Positions 18,595 to 26,479 of a stretch of DNA of 64,000 nucleotides are shown in pieces. Positions within the stretch are counted from its first letter, which is position 1. The number at the start of each line of letters is the position of its first letter. The notes under the pieces are model-generated. The model did not search any database, was not told where the DNA came from, and was given only the letters and a program-made list of their open reading frames with translations. Origin of the DNA: Verrucomicrobiota bacterium (GTDB taxonomy: Bacteria; Verrucomicrobiota; Verrucomicrobiia; Opitutales; Opitutaceae); contig JAEWIY010000201.1 in assembly GCA_023386835.1 (NCBI GenBank), positions 1 through 64,000 of the forward strand. The letters run 5' to 3'. The translations under genes were made by a program, and so were the position numbers.

Positions 18595-19509
18595 TCAAGC
18601 GCGAACGTTGGCCAGCACCGCGCGAAGCTCCCGATTCACCCGCTCGGGCAGCTCATGCACGACCCAATGTGTGCCCTCGGGCCAGCGCACAATGCGCAGG
18701 CACGGCACAAACCGTTGCAGACCATCGAGGTTGCCGGTGAGCAGAGTCGGGTCACGCTCGCCCCAAAGGACCAGCGTCGGCACGTCCACGACCCACTCCT
18801 CGTCGCGTCCCTCCTCGACGTCCCGGATGCCGTTGGCGCGGTAATAATTCAGGCCCCCCGTCAACGCATACGGACGGCGCCACGCCTCGAGATATGCCGC
18901 GCGCAATGGCGGGGGAAAAGCCGCGGGGGAAGCCGCTTGCCCGAAGACACTACGACGCAGCAGCCGGAAACGGAAGGCGCGCAGCAACGCCTCCGCCAGC
19001 CAACGGCGGCGGAAAACGAGAACATAGCTACTGGCCTGGCGTTGCGCAGCGTTTTGTCGGAGTTCCCGCAGAAAGATCCGCGGATGCGGCGCATTGATGA
19101 TCACCAGCCGGCTCAGCCGTTGAGGGTGAGCACGAGCCACTTCCCACGCGATCAGTCCACCCCAATCATGCCCCACCAGCACGCAGCGCTCACCCGGCGC
19201 GACGGCATCCAGCACTGTTAACACATCGGCTACCAGTCGGTCGATTCGGTAGGCCGCAACCGAGGTTGGTTTACCTGACAGGTTGTAGCCCCGCAGATCG
19301 AGGGCCACGGCGCGATGATCCGGGCCCAGCGCATCGAGCTGCCCCTGCCAGGCGCGCCAGTGCTCCGGGAAGCCGTGCAGGAACAGCACCACCGGCCCCC
19401 GCGTTCCACAACTGACCGTATGCAGGTCCACGCCGTCCGACGTGCGGATCCATCGACGCGTGTAGCGCGCCTCATCGATCTCCGGAGAAATGGGCGAACC
19501 GTCGACCAT
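18595..19509 (-). CDS. Alpha/beta hydrolase, epoxide hydrolase-like
   Basis: This 304-residue cytosolic enzyme has the alpha/beta hydrolase fold: oxyanion-hole HGFPEHWRAW, nucleophile elbow VGHDWGG with Asp as the nucleophile, LVIINAPHP, a cap region (about residues 140-215), LVLWGERDP with the charge-relay Asp, and the catalytic His in GTHWVVHELP. An Asp nucleophile and the HGFPE motif point to epoxide hydrolases or haloalkane dehalogenases more than to esterases. The start at 19509 is used because the longer frame to 19653 lies inside the preceding gene. It follows that gene by 5 bases and is probably co-transcribed with it. Confidence 0.85.
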   Translation of the reverse strand: MVDGSPISPEIDEARYTRRWIRTSDGVDLHTVSCGTRGPVVLFLHGFPEHWRAWQGQLDALGPDHRAVALDLRGYNLSGKPTSVAAYRIDRLVADVLTVLDAVAPGERCVLVGHDWGGLIAWEVARAHPQRLSRLVIINAPHPRIFLRELRQNAAQRQASSYVLVFRRRWLAEALLRAFRFRLLRRSVFGQAASPAAFPPPLRAAYLEAWRRPYALTGGLNYYRANGIRDVEEGRDEEWVVDVPTLVLWGERDPTLLTGNLDGLQRFVPCLRIVRWPEGTHWVVHELPERVNRELRAVLANVRA

Positions 19510-19514
19510 CGCAT

Positions 19515-19883
19515 TCAACGATTTGCTGGGCGTCCATGGAAGCGGAGCCGCGACACCACCGTCCGCTGCCCCGGGCGCAACGCGGTGGCTTCGCCCATTT
19601 CCACGACCAGCAGCTCCTTTTGTTGCAACGCGGCGCCGAGTTCGTCGGACCACGCCTGCAGGTCCGAAAGCCGACGGGCAGTGACCAGGATCTGGCGCGA
19701 TTCTTCTTCCCGAAATCGCCCGGCCTCCGGATCGAACCAGCCGCCGTCTGCAAGCAGGAAGGTGAACCCCTGCGGGAAATGCCGAAGGGTGATGCGGCGG
19801 ATGGTTTCCTCATCCTCCGGGCTGAAGCGAGTGCCGCCGGAGGGGGTGTTGCCTGCGCCCAGAAGCAAGGAAAAGCACTTCAT
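19515..19883 (-). CDS. Small conserved protein, weakly DUF3574-like
   Basis: This 122-residue soluble protein starts at the ATG at 19883 (MKCFSLLLGAG). Its core, LRHFPQGFTFLLADGGWFDP followed by REEESRQILVTA, resembles the DUF3574 pattern in which a PrFPdGLT motif is followed by a W and an E-S-k strand. The resemblance is weak and from memory. It is the first gene of a two-gene minus-strand operon with the epoxide-hydrolase-like gene and is divergent from the Pro/Lys-rich protein gene at 19958. Function unknown. Confidence 0.68.
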   Translation of the reverse strand: MKCFSLLLGAGNTPSGGTRFSPEDEETIRRITLRHFPQGFTFLLADGGWFDPEAGRFREEESRQILVTARRLSDLQAWSDELGAALQQKELLVVEMGEATALRPGQRTVVSRLRFHGRPANR

Positions 19884-19957
19884 CCCCGCTCGACCTCCGC
19901 CACGGCCCGGAGTTGCCCATCGCAACACGCCGAAAAAATGGCGGTCTGCCGGGTCCC

Positions 19958-20635
19958 ATGAAGACGGCGCGATTTGCCAGCATCGTGGAAGCGGCCGGCG
20001 CTCCCTCTCCGCACCCGCTCTGGCTGGCGCCGGAAAACGACCCCGCTCTGCAGCGGGCGATCCGGGATAATCGTGTCATGACGGTGCATCAGAATGCGCG
20101 CGGCACACGCAAGGACTATGCCACTGTTGGATTCGATCCGCAGCCCGAAGCGCAGTACCTGTTCTTCCCTAAATCGCTTCGGCGTTTCCGCGAACGCCGG
20201 ATCGTTGGGATCGACTACGCCCTTCTGGCCCAGGAGACCACGCCTCCAGCTTCCAGCGCGGAGTCCGCATCCTCCCGGAAAAAGGCCGCTCCGGCGAAGA
20301 AGCCGTCCAAGGTCACCCATTCCTCGAGTGCATCCGAAAACGTGGTGCCCTTCGCGCCGGAGCCCACCCCTTCGGTGGCCCCGACTCCGTCGAGACCAAA
20401 CAAGCCGGCACCCAAATCTTCTCCGAAATCCGCAAATGCCACGCCGCGCGACGAAAAGCCACGAAAGCCCGCCGGCAAATCGGTCGAGCCTCGCGTCAAA
20501 CCCACCGTTGCGCCGCCTCCGTCAGTCCCCGCGGATGTGTTGAAACAACTCCGTCGCGTCTCCAGCGATCTGAAAGCCGGCAAAGCAGTGGCAGCCTACG
20601 AAAGGCTGCAAGACGTGCTGCGTCAGCTGGAATAA
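19958..20635 (+). CDS. Hypothetical protein with Pro/Lys-rich linker, 225 aa
   Basis: The protein has a structured N-terminal part (about 1-90, MKTARFASIVEAAGAP, then QYLFFPKSLRRFRERRIVGIDY), a long low-complexity Ser/Pro/Lys/Ala linker (about 95-195), and a short C-terminal helix (ADVLKQLRRVSSDLKAGKAVAAYERLQDV, quoted here only as its start and end). The layout suggests two small interaction modules joined by a flexible tether. The start at 19958 is preferred to the frame start at 19913, which overlaps the promoter side of the divergent neighbour. No family was recognised. Confidence 0.65.
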   Translation: MKTARFASIVEAAGAPSPHPLWLAPENDPALQRAIRDNRVMTVHQNARGTRKDYATVGFDPQPEAQYLFFPKSLRRFRERRIVGIDYALLAQETTPPASSAESASSRKKAAPAKKPSKVTHSSSASENVVPFAPEPTPSVAPTPSRPNKPAPKSSPKSANATPRDEKPRKPAGKSVEPRVKPTVAPPPSVPADVLKQLRRVSSDLKAGKAVAAYERLQDVLRQLE

Positions 20636-20707
20636 GCAACTGCGCCCGCCGGTTCCGATCCTTCTTCGGCCGCCAAGTCACGTCGTGCACGGATCGGCGT
20701 GCCGCAT

Positions 20708-21040
20708 TCAGAGCAGCGGCCGGACATATGGCGGCAACGGCGGCAGCGTGATCTCGGGAAACCGATCATCGATCAGGTTCTGCAACCACGGCTTTGTCGT
20801 CCGGATTTCAAAAAACGTCAGGATGCAGGCGTCCTCGCGCGTCTCGACCCGGTACCGCGCTTCAGAGATTTCAATCGGGATGGGATCACCCAGCAGTCTC
20901 AGCTCGGCCGAAACCCGGCGCTCCATTGTATCCAATCTCAGATTACGCAGCTCGCCGTAGCGTTGCAGCTTCGGCCGCAGCAGCATCAGGATTGTCTGCT
21001 CCAGCGCCGCGTCCTTGAGCCGCGACAGCGAGCGCTTCAT
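20708..21040 (-). CDS. Hypothetical protein, 110 aa
   Basis: This small soluble protein begins MKRSLSRLKDAALEQTILML and has a beta-rich centre (RRVSAELRLLGDPIPIEIS, YRVETREDACILTFFEI) and a C-terminal Pro-rich end. Its ATG overlaps the stop of the upstream gene (ATGA at 21037-21040), so the two form a translationally coupled pair. The pair probably works together; the upstream partner is a membrane protein with a coiled coil. No family was recognised. Confidence 0.72.
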   Translation of the reverse strand: MKRSLSRLKDAALEQTILMLLRPKLQRYGELRNLRLDTMERRVSAELRLLGDPIPIEISEARYRVETREDACILTFFEIRTTKPWLQNLIDDRFPEITLPPLPPYVRPLL

Positions 21041-21396
21041 TGCGCGAGGGCGATGAGGGCCGTCACGAGCGCGGCCACGGCGGCCGCCCCGACGCCCAGC
21101 AGCCACAACGTCAGCCGCTGCTCACGCCGCTGTTGTTCCTGGTTCTGCGATTCGATCGCGCGCGCCAGCGCTTCCAGATTCTTCGAAAGATCGCTCAACA
21201 ACCGCGCCTGCTCGAGATCCGACGATTCCAGTTCCTCCATCCGCTTCTGCAACGCCGCCGCGTAACGCGACGACAGCGCGGCGCCGTCGGGCGCAAGCTG
21301 GGGCGGACGCGCCTCGCTGCGCCGCCGGTACAGATCAAATGCGCCCAGCACGAGCGGGGTGACTGCGGAAATGATCGGGACGACGGGTAAAGCCAT
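21037..21396 (-). CDS. Hypothetical membrane protein with coiled coil, 119 aa
   Basis: An N-terminal hydrophobic segment (about residues 4-20), a long charged helix with coiled-coil character (about 42-90, with MEELESSDLEQARLLSDLSK) and a C-terminal membrane segment (about 95-118, LWLLGVGAAAVAALVTALIA) make up this protein. It looks like a membrane hairpin or a tail-anchored scaffold. It is followed by the 110-residue protein gene with a 4-base overlap. Function unknown. Confidence 0.72.
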   Translation of the reverse strand: MALPVVPIISAVTPLVLGAFDLYRRRSEARPPQLAPDGAALSSRYAAALQKRMEELESSDLEQARLLSDLSKNLEALARAIESQNQEQQRREQRLTLWLLGVGAAAVAALVTALIALAQ

Positions 21397-21486
21397 GATA
21401 GAGAATTGCGCGGAAGGCCGTGGCCACTGCGAAGACCCGTTCCATCAGACTGGGTTTCCTCACGTTTGGAAGCGACCTGTCAGGGC

Positions 21487-21520
21487 AAAAAAAAGCACCT
21501 CGCCGGTGAAGGCGAGGTGC
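21487..21520 (-). terminator. Rho-independent terminator of the entericidin gene
   Basis: On the minus strand a perfect 10-base stem (plus-strand arms 21495-21504 and 21511-21520, GCACCTCGCC / GGCGAGGTGC) with a 6-base loop is followed by eight T residues. It lies 16 bases after the entericidin stop codon. Confidence 0.92.
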
Positions 21521-21536
21521 CCTTGGAAGAAAAAGC

Positions 21537-21677
21537 TTAACGGGCGGCTTCTTGAATTTCGTTGCCCGCCGTCTCGATGTCTTCACCAGCCCCCTCCATC
21601 GTGCGGCAGCCGGAAAACAGCAGCGCCGAGAAGAGGACCGAAATCATCGCCAGCAGGGGAAGGGTGTTCTTTTTCAT
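21537..21677 (-). CDS. Entericidin A/B family lipoprotein
   Basis: This 46-residue protein is a typical entericidin: a Lys-rich start (MKKNTLPLLAMIS), a hydrophobic signal ending in LLFSGC with the lipidated Cys, then a short Gly/Glu/Ala-rich mature peptide (MEGAGEDIETAGNEIQEAA). Entericidins are small envelope lipoproteins induced under stress or in stationary phase; the toxin-antidote role known from E. coli EcnAB is not shown for this group. A GAGGTG ribosome site ends about 3 bases before the ATG and fixes the start at 21677. A strong terminator follows, so it is a single-gene unit. Confidence 0.88.
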   Translation of the reverse strand: MKKNTLPLLAMISVLFSALLFSGCRTMEGAGEDIETAGNEIQEAAR

Positions 21678-21916
21678 AGCACCTCGACCTTCCGCACGCG
21701 CGATGCCAGCCAAAGTAGATGTCACCCTAATTGTTCGTCCGTCGCTAGTTAAATAACTGCACCGCGACGGCCGCGCCCCTGGCGTGTAGCCTCGCACGCA
21801 TTTTGCAGCCACCCAGAACGCGCTGCCCGTGCAAATCGCCGACCGCATTGAGCTTAGGTATTCATCCTTGTCACGAACGACTCAGAGCAACGCGGGTGGC
21901 TGCTCCGGAAGACAAA

Positions 21917-21946
21917 GAAGCGCGGCACCCGTGGGCACCGCGCTTC
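21917..21946 (-). terminator. Probable rho-independent terminator of the PRC/BON gene
   Basis: On the minus strand a 9-base stem (GAAGCGCGG / CCGCGCTTC, plus-strand arms 21917-21925 and 21938-21946), extended by a GCCC/GGGT inner pairing, is followed by a T-rich but interrupted tract (TTTGTCTTC). It lies 24 bases beyond the stop codon of the PRC-barrel/BON gene. Confidence 0.78.
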
Positions 21947-21970
21947 GCGATGACTCAGAGCTGGACCTAG

Positions 21971-23356
21971 CTATTCCGCGGCGTCCCGGATCTCCAGTTC
22001 ATCTCCCACGCGCGTTCCGGCCGCACGACGGGCTGCTTGAACGACGCGTTCGCGGTCCTCTTTCGAGTTCACCCAGCCGGTGATCACGAGTTGCTCTCCC
22101 TGCACCTTCACCTCGACCTGGCGGGCCGCCGGACCAAGATCGCCGCTCCTCAGCGTCTGGCGAACGGACTCCGCCTGCGCCTGAAGGGTGGCGTCTGTTG
22201 CTTTCGCGCCCGAGATCGCGCCCACGGCACCTCGGCTCGGCGTGCGGCGGTCCGGATCGGGCGACGCGTAGTTGGCGCCTTCCTGGGAGCGCGCCAAACC
22301 TGAGTTCGGATGCGACTGTGCCGCCGACGACGGATCCGAGGTCCGGGTCGACTGGCGCTCAACGTCGTCATCCCAAACGTAGGGCCGGCCAAGGCGACCG
22401 GCGGCGCTGTTGGTCCCTGCACCAGCAAAGTCGTCCGCGCTCAGCGTGGTGGTCAGCGCCAGATCACGTCCCGTGCCGCTGATGTTGAGGTGATTAAAGC
22501 CCACTACAAAATCGTCTTCATCCACATCGAGGAAGTTATCCTCCACCTCGATCAGCACGGCGGCGGTACGATCCTGCAGGTTTATCAGCACGTCCTCGAC
22601 CTCGCCGATCGTGCGATCCCCGCTTCGAATCTTCTTATCATCCAGTTGGGAAACGAGGAGCAGCGCGCCACGCTCGTTGCCCGCGCTCCCGCTCGAGCTC
22701 CACTGCTGGTTGAAGTGCTGGTAGATTTCGCGGCCGCGATTCTCCTCCGCCAGCGTCGACAACTCGTCCTCCCGAAATTGCGGCGCCTGCTCCCACACCG
22801 ATCGCTCCACCCCCAAGGTGAGATGGCCGTCGCGCCCCGGGTTGAGCGCGGTCGCCGGAACCGCGCGCCGGGTTCCGCCGATGCCCAGCACACCTCCTGA
22901 GCTGACGACGATATAGCGAATCTGCCCGTTGCCGGAATCGACAATCAGGTCGCGGATCTGGCCGATCTCTTCGCCGCTGGCCCCGCGTACCTGTTTACCG
23001 ATGAGGTCCTCGGCCTTGCGTTGGCGAAACTGCTGGTCAAAGCCCATTGCCGGAGCCCCCAACACGTCCGTCTGCGGCCGGGAGTTGTCCGCCATCGGAG
23101 CGGTCGACTTGCTGTTGATGCGCGACGGGTTTTCGCCGCTGCCACGATCGATCGGTCGCCCGGTCGGATCAACGGGGCTGGCAATGGCGCCTGAATTGCC
23201 CGAACGGTCGGGATCCTGGCCCGAAGGTGTGACGGGCGACGTCGTGTGACGGGTGGCGTCGCTGGAGCTGGTGCTCGTCTGGGCGACAACCAAGCCGGCA
23301 CCGAAACCCAAAGCGAGGAGGGTCACGCCGGCAGCTTTTGAGGAACGAATGATCAT
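21971..23356 (-). CDS. Exported PRC-barrel and BON domain protein
   Basis: This 461-residue protein has an N-terminal signal (IIRSSKAAGVTLLALGFGAG, cleavage near VVAQ at residue 26) and a long Ser/Thr/Pro-rich linker. A first PRC-barrel domain spans about 115-185 (IGKQVRGASGEEIGQIRDLI), and a second PRC-like domain about 232-300 (KKIRSGDRTIGEVEDVLINL). Another linker follows, then a C-terminal BON domain (about 385-458). PRC barrels with BON domains are common in envelope-stress proteins of soil bacteria. It is the largest member of the stress block here, and the start at 23356 is chosen for the signal peptide. The longer frame to 23617 is discarded. Confidence 0.83.
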   Translation of the reverse strand: MIIRSSKAAGVTLLALGFGAGLVVAQTSTSSSDATRHTTSPVTPSGQDPDRSGNSGAIASPVDPTGRPIDRGSGENPSRINSKSTAPMADNSRPQTDVLGAPAMGFDQQFRQRKAEDLIGKQVRGASGEEIGQIRDLIVDSGNGQIRYIVVSSGGVLGIGGTRRAVPATALNPGRDGHLTLGVERSVWEQAPQFREDELSTLAEENRGREIYQHFNQQWSSSGSAGNERGALLLVSQLDDKKIRSGDRTIGEVEDVLINLQDRTAAVLIEVEDNFLDVDEDDFVVGFNHLNISGTGRDLALTTTLSADDFAGAGTNSAAGRLGRPYVWDDDVERQSTRTSDPSSAAQSHPNSGLARSQEGANYASPDPDRRTPSRGAVGAISGAKATDATLQAQAESVRQTLRSGDLGPAARQVEVKVQGEQLVITGWVNSKEDRERVVQAARRAAGTRVGDELEIRDAAE

Positions 23357-23701
23357 GAAGTGAACGCGTTGAACGTTGATGACTGCGCCTCCGGATCGAG
23401 CGGTGCGTGGAACGGAAAAGGTCGCACACCACGCGCGATCGCGGGACATTTTCCTCCTCTTTCGCACTGTCCGTGCCACCGCGCCGTGCGGCGCGCCAAC
23501 CCGCCTTATCAACGTAGCTTGCGGAACAACCCGGCCCGGGCGACGGACAGGCGGTGCGGGCGAGACCCGAAACTTGCAACACGAGCGAAGGCCAACGGCG
23601 CATTGTGCAGGGCGCACACGAGCCCATGACGCTGATTCATCCGGGAAAGCTGTAGCACCGGATCAGCCGGCAAGGGCCTGTGCCCCGCGGACAACTACGC
23701 T
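23357..23701. other. Intergenic region, divergent PRC/BON and unknown gene
   Basis: This 345-base stretch lies between divergent genes. Short frames run across it on both strands, but none has a protein-like composition. No promoter, palindrome or RNA motif could be named with confidence. Confidence 0.45.
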
Positions 23702-24358
23702 ATGATAACGAAGCGCCCTTCCAGCCGCTCGATGCCCGCTTCAACTCATCCTTCGTCTACACTAGCCGCGCTGCTCACGCGCGCTGCGGGCAATGGGGGC
23801 GGACGACGAATCGTCGGCACGTTTCGGGCGACGGGCTCCGTTCGGACGGGTTACACGGCGGACGGCGCAGTGGCCTACGCTGCCACCACGGAGCTTCCCG
23901 CAGCGAGCGCCACGGTGACCTTTGAAGCTTCGGAGTTGCTGGATAACGAAAGCGAAGCACCCCGTTCATTCGTTGTCGGTCGGATCTCTTTCGCGTGCCA
24001 TCAACACCCCGCGCTGGAGTCGCTCGAGCTGCACCTGTCCGTCATGAGCGGCGACCGTCAGCGGACGATGTCGCCGCTGACGCGTCTGCTGATGCTTTTC
24101 CAGACCGGCCCGGCCACGACCGCGCCGTGGCCCACGTTTGTCCATCGGCCCTGGCAAGGCTGGCCGCAGTTTGTGGAGCCGCAGGGAACGCTCGGCGAGG
24201 AGGCAACTGAGGAGTCGAGTGGGTGGCGAACCGGTTTTCTGCGCCTGCCCTTGATGTTCGGGCCCGACGATCCGCCTCGTTTCGCCTGCCTCGGCTTGCG
24301 CTGGTATGAGTGGCCCGAACAGCACGTGGACCGTGCCGGGCAAGGTGGTTACCGGTAA
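23702..24358 (+). CDS. Hypothetical protein, 218 aa
   Basis: This is an unrecognised soluble protein. The first 45 residues are Ser/Thr/Arg-rich, and a second possible start at residue 11 (23732) would shorten it. The middle is beta-rich (VTFEASELLDNES, FVVGRISFACHQHP), and the C-terminal half is rich in Trp and Pro (WPTFVHRPWQGWPQFVEP, LGLRWYEWPEQH). High GC at third positions supports coding on this strand over the antisense frame. It reads toward the SPW membrane protein gene 56 bases downstream. No function is proposed. Confidence 0.62.
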   Translation: MITKRPSSRSMPASTHPSSTLAALLTRAAGNGGGRRIVGTFRATGSVRTGYTADGAVAYAATTELPAASATVTFEASELLDNESEAPRSFVVGRISFACHQHPALESLELHLSVMSGDRQRTMSPLTRLLMLFQTGPATTAPWPTFVHRPWQGWPQFVEPQGTLGEEATEESSGWRTGFLRLPLMFGPDDPPRFACLGLRWYEWPEQHVDRAGQGGYR

Positions 24359-24414
24359 GGCAACAGGGCGCCTGCCGGATGTTCGTCCACACCACGGGTA
24401 ACCTAGGTTGACCC

Positions 24415-24789
24415 ATGAAGATTCTCCCTCGCTGGGTTCACGGGGTCCTGGACTACGTCGTCAGTGTGTTCCTGCTCCTCGCGCCGACGCTGCTGGGCTT
24501 CCGGATTGGTGGGGCTGCGCAATGGCTTCCGGTCGCCTTGGGTGCCGTGGGCATCTTCTACAGCTTGCTGACGCGTTATGAACTCGGAGCGGTGCCGCTG
24601 CTCAGTTTTCGCACGCACCTGGTGCTCGATACCCTCCATGGCGTGCTGCTCGCCCTGTCTCCGTGGGTCTTCGGGTTCGCCGATCGGGTTTGGGTGCCGC
24701 ATCTCACGCTGGGTGTCCTCGAACTGATGGTCGTGCTGCTCAGCCGCGGTGAAGCCCACGCAGACACGAGGCCACCGATTCGTTTTTAG
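24415..24789 (+). CDS. SPW repeat membrane protein
   Basis: This 124-residue protein has four predicted membrane helices and the SPW-repeat pattern. A first half has HGVLDYVVSVFLLLAPTLLG and a second half has LHGVLLALSPWVFGFADRVW, each carrying the H-G...P...G core. SPW proteins are small bacterial membrane proteins of unknown role. The stop codon is shared with the convergent amine oxidase gene in a 4-base overlap (24786-24789). Confidence 0.78.
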   Translation: MKILPRWVHGVLDYVVSVFLLLAPTLLGFRIGGAAQWLPVALGAVGIFYSLLTRYELGAVPLLSFRTHLVLDTLHGVLLALSPWVFGFADRVWVPHLTLGVLELMVVLLSRGEAHADTRPPIRF

Positions 24790-26147
24790 CCGCTGCTCGC
24801 CCGACCGCGCAGCCGCGACACCGGCTCTCGCCGCAGGCCGCCGCGCCGCTCCCACGCGGACCGCACCGCCTGGCCGGCCCGTTCGCCACTGCCCACCGCG
24901 GCATGCACCGTGCCCAGCTCAACCGCCGTGGAGAACGCTTCGCCGGCGAAGAACAGCGTGTCCTCCACCGGCTGCGAGGCGACCTCCGGTGCCAGGTCGG
25001 CTCCGGCCGCCGAAAAGCTGTAGGCACCGCGTGAATACGGATCCCGGCTCCAGTTGTGGAGCCGCCAGTCCAGAATGCGCCGCTCGAGTTCCGACCGCGC
25101 CACTCCGACGATCCGGCTGAGGCTGTCCAGCGCCTGTTCGAACAGTTCCTCATCCCGCGCGCCCGACGCGGCGGCGGCGCCGGGGCCACCCCACCAGCCC
25201 ACCAGAACAGGTGCCGGGGCGCGCGCCCACCAGACCGGGAAGGCGCGCTGATCGCTTTGGACGAACCCAAAGTGGGCGCCCTCCTGTTCGCGCAAAGCGG
25301 CCGGCAACAGCGGCTGTTGCCAGAGATCGTCACTCATGCGGAACAGGATCCGGTGCGCGTGCCCCCAGCCCATCCTCTGCCAGCGCGCGTAGTGTTCGAT
25401 CAACGGCGGAGAGAAGCGTGGCGACGCGTCACGCGCCTGCAACACGCCCAGCGGCACCGTCACGATCACCGCCTTGGCCCGCCAAACCGCCGAGGCGGCG
25501 GACGACGACACTTCAACCTTGCCGGGGCGCCAAACGATTTCGTCCACGGGCGCGCAAAGCACCAGTGATCCCCCGGCGCGTTCGAACCGCTGCACCAACA
25601 CCTCCAGCAACCGGCTGTAGCCTCCACTCGCGCGGCGCTGCGTCTCATCCGCGCCCGAAGCGGCAAACAGCGTGCGTGCGCTCATCCGTCCCGGGTCCGC
25701 CGCGTGAAAGCCGGCCACCATCCGGCGCACCTGTTCGTGGTCCGCCGGTGGCAGGTCGGTGCCTTCGTGCCGCAGCCACTCGTCAACGGAACCGTTGTAC
25801 CATGGCCCGATTCTCCGACCGATCGCGTCCATCCGCTCCCAGAGATCCGGCGCCGGGCGCAGTCGGTCGTCTTCAAATTGCCAATACTGCTCCGACACCG
25901 GCTCCAGCGCCGTGCCACTCGCCTCCGCCAACCTGACCAGCGCCTCCGCCGGGCCATGCAGAAACTCGGCCCCGAGTTCCGCCACCTCCGGCCACGCGGG
26001 CAACGCGAGCGAGCGGACGCGTCCGCCCCAGCGCGCCCGGGCCTCCACGATCGCCACGCGGGCACCCGCCTCGGCCAGGACGGCTCCCGCCATCAATCCG
26101 GCCGCTCCCGCGCCGATCACCACCGCATCCATCTCCAGTGACTGCAT
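24786..26147 (-). CDS. FAD-dependent amine oxidase
   Basis: This flavoprotein of the monoamine oxidase/polyamine oxidase group has 453 residues from the ATG at 26147, or 448 from 26132. The N-terminal Rossmann motif is VVIGAGAAGLMAGAVLAEAG with the acidic residue in IVEARARWGGRV. The C-terminus holds the second FAD-binding signature (TLFFAGEAFSTAVELGTVHAA). In between are the substrate domain and a VTVPLGVLQA strand typical of the family. No signal peptide is seen. Longer frames (to 26294) begin upstream of the FAD motif without protein character. Substrate could be an amine or a carotenoid-like compound; the family is broad. Confidence 0.84.
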   Translation of the reverse strand: MQSLEMDAVVIGAGAAGLMAGAVLAEAGARVAIVEARARWGGRVRSLALPAWPEVAELGAEFLHGPAEALVRLAEASGTALEPVSEQYWQFEDDRLRPAPDLWERMDAIGRRIGPWYNGSVDEWLRHEGTDLPPADHEQVRRMVAGFHAADPGRMSARTLFAASGADETQRRASGGYSRLLEVLVQRFERAGGSLVLCAPVDEIVWRPGKVEVSSSAASAVWRAKAVIVTVPLGVLQARDASPRFSPPLIEHYARWQRMGWGHAHRILFRMSDDLWQQPLLPAALREQEGAHFGFVQSDQRAFPVWWARAPAPVLVGWWGGPGAAAASGARDEELFEQALDSLSRIVGVARSELERRILDWRLHNWSRDPYSRGAYSFSAAGADLAPEVASQPVEDTLFFAGEAFSTAVELGTVHAAVGSGERAGQAVRSAWERRGGLRREPVSRLRGRASSG

Positions 26148-26479
26148 CCCGCAGTTTACCCGCGACCCGCACTCTTCGCCACCTGCCCCACGCATCGGAT
26201 GTGCACGCAGGCGAAGTTCGCTCATCGCCGCCGCTGGAAAGCGCTGGCTGAGGCCGCGTGCCTGCCACGGCGCGGAGAGCCCGTGCACCGCCACGCAAAT
26301 CGTGGGTCAGTGCCGGCAGCTGAAATGCTTTCTCCTCTTCAATCCCCTCCCCACACGCGCTCCCAGCACTCGGCTCCGGCCCTCACGCGTTCTCCGCTTC
26401 CGAGCACGACTTCGACGCTCGCGTCGCGTCAGGGTGACTCTCCATCGCTCGAGCTCACAGGCGTTCTGCTCGTCTGGCC
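26148..26479. other. Intergenic region, divergent amine oxidase / AI-2E
   Basis: These 332 bases separate two divergent genes. Open frames cross it on both strands but with Arg/Pro/Ser-rich, non-protein-like products. No regulatory motif was recognised. Confidence 0.45.
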
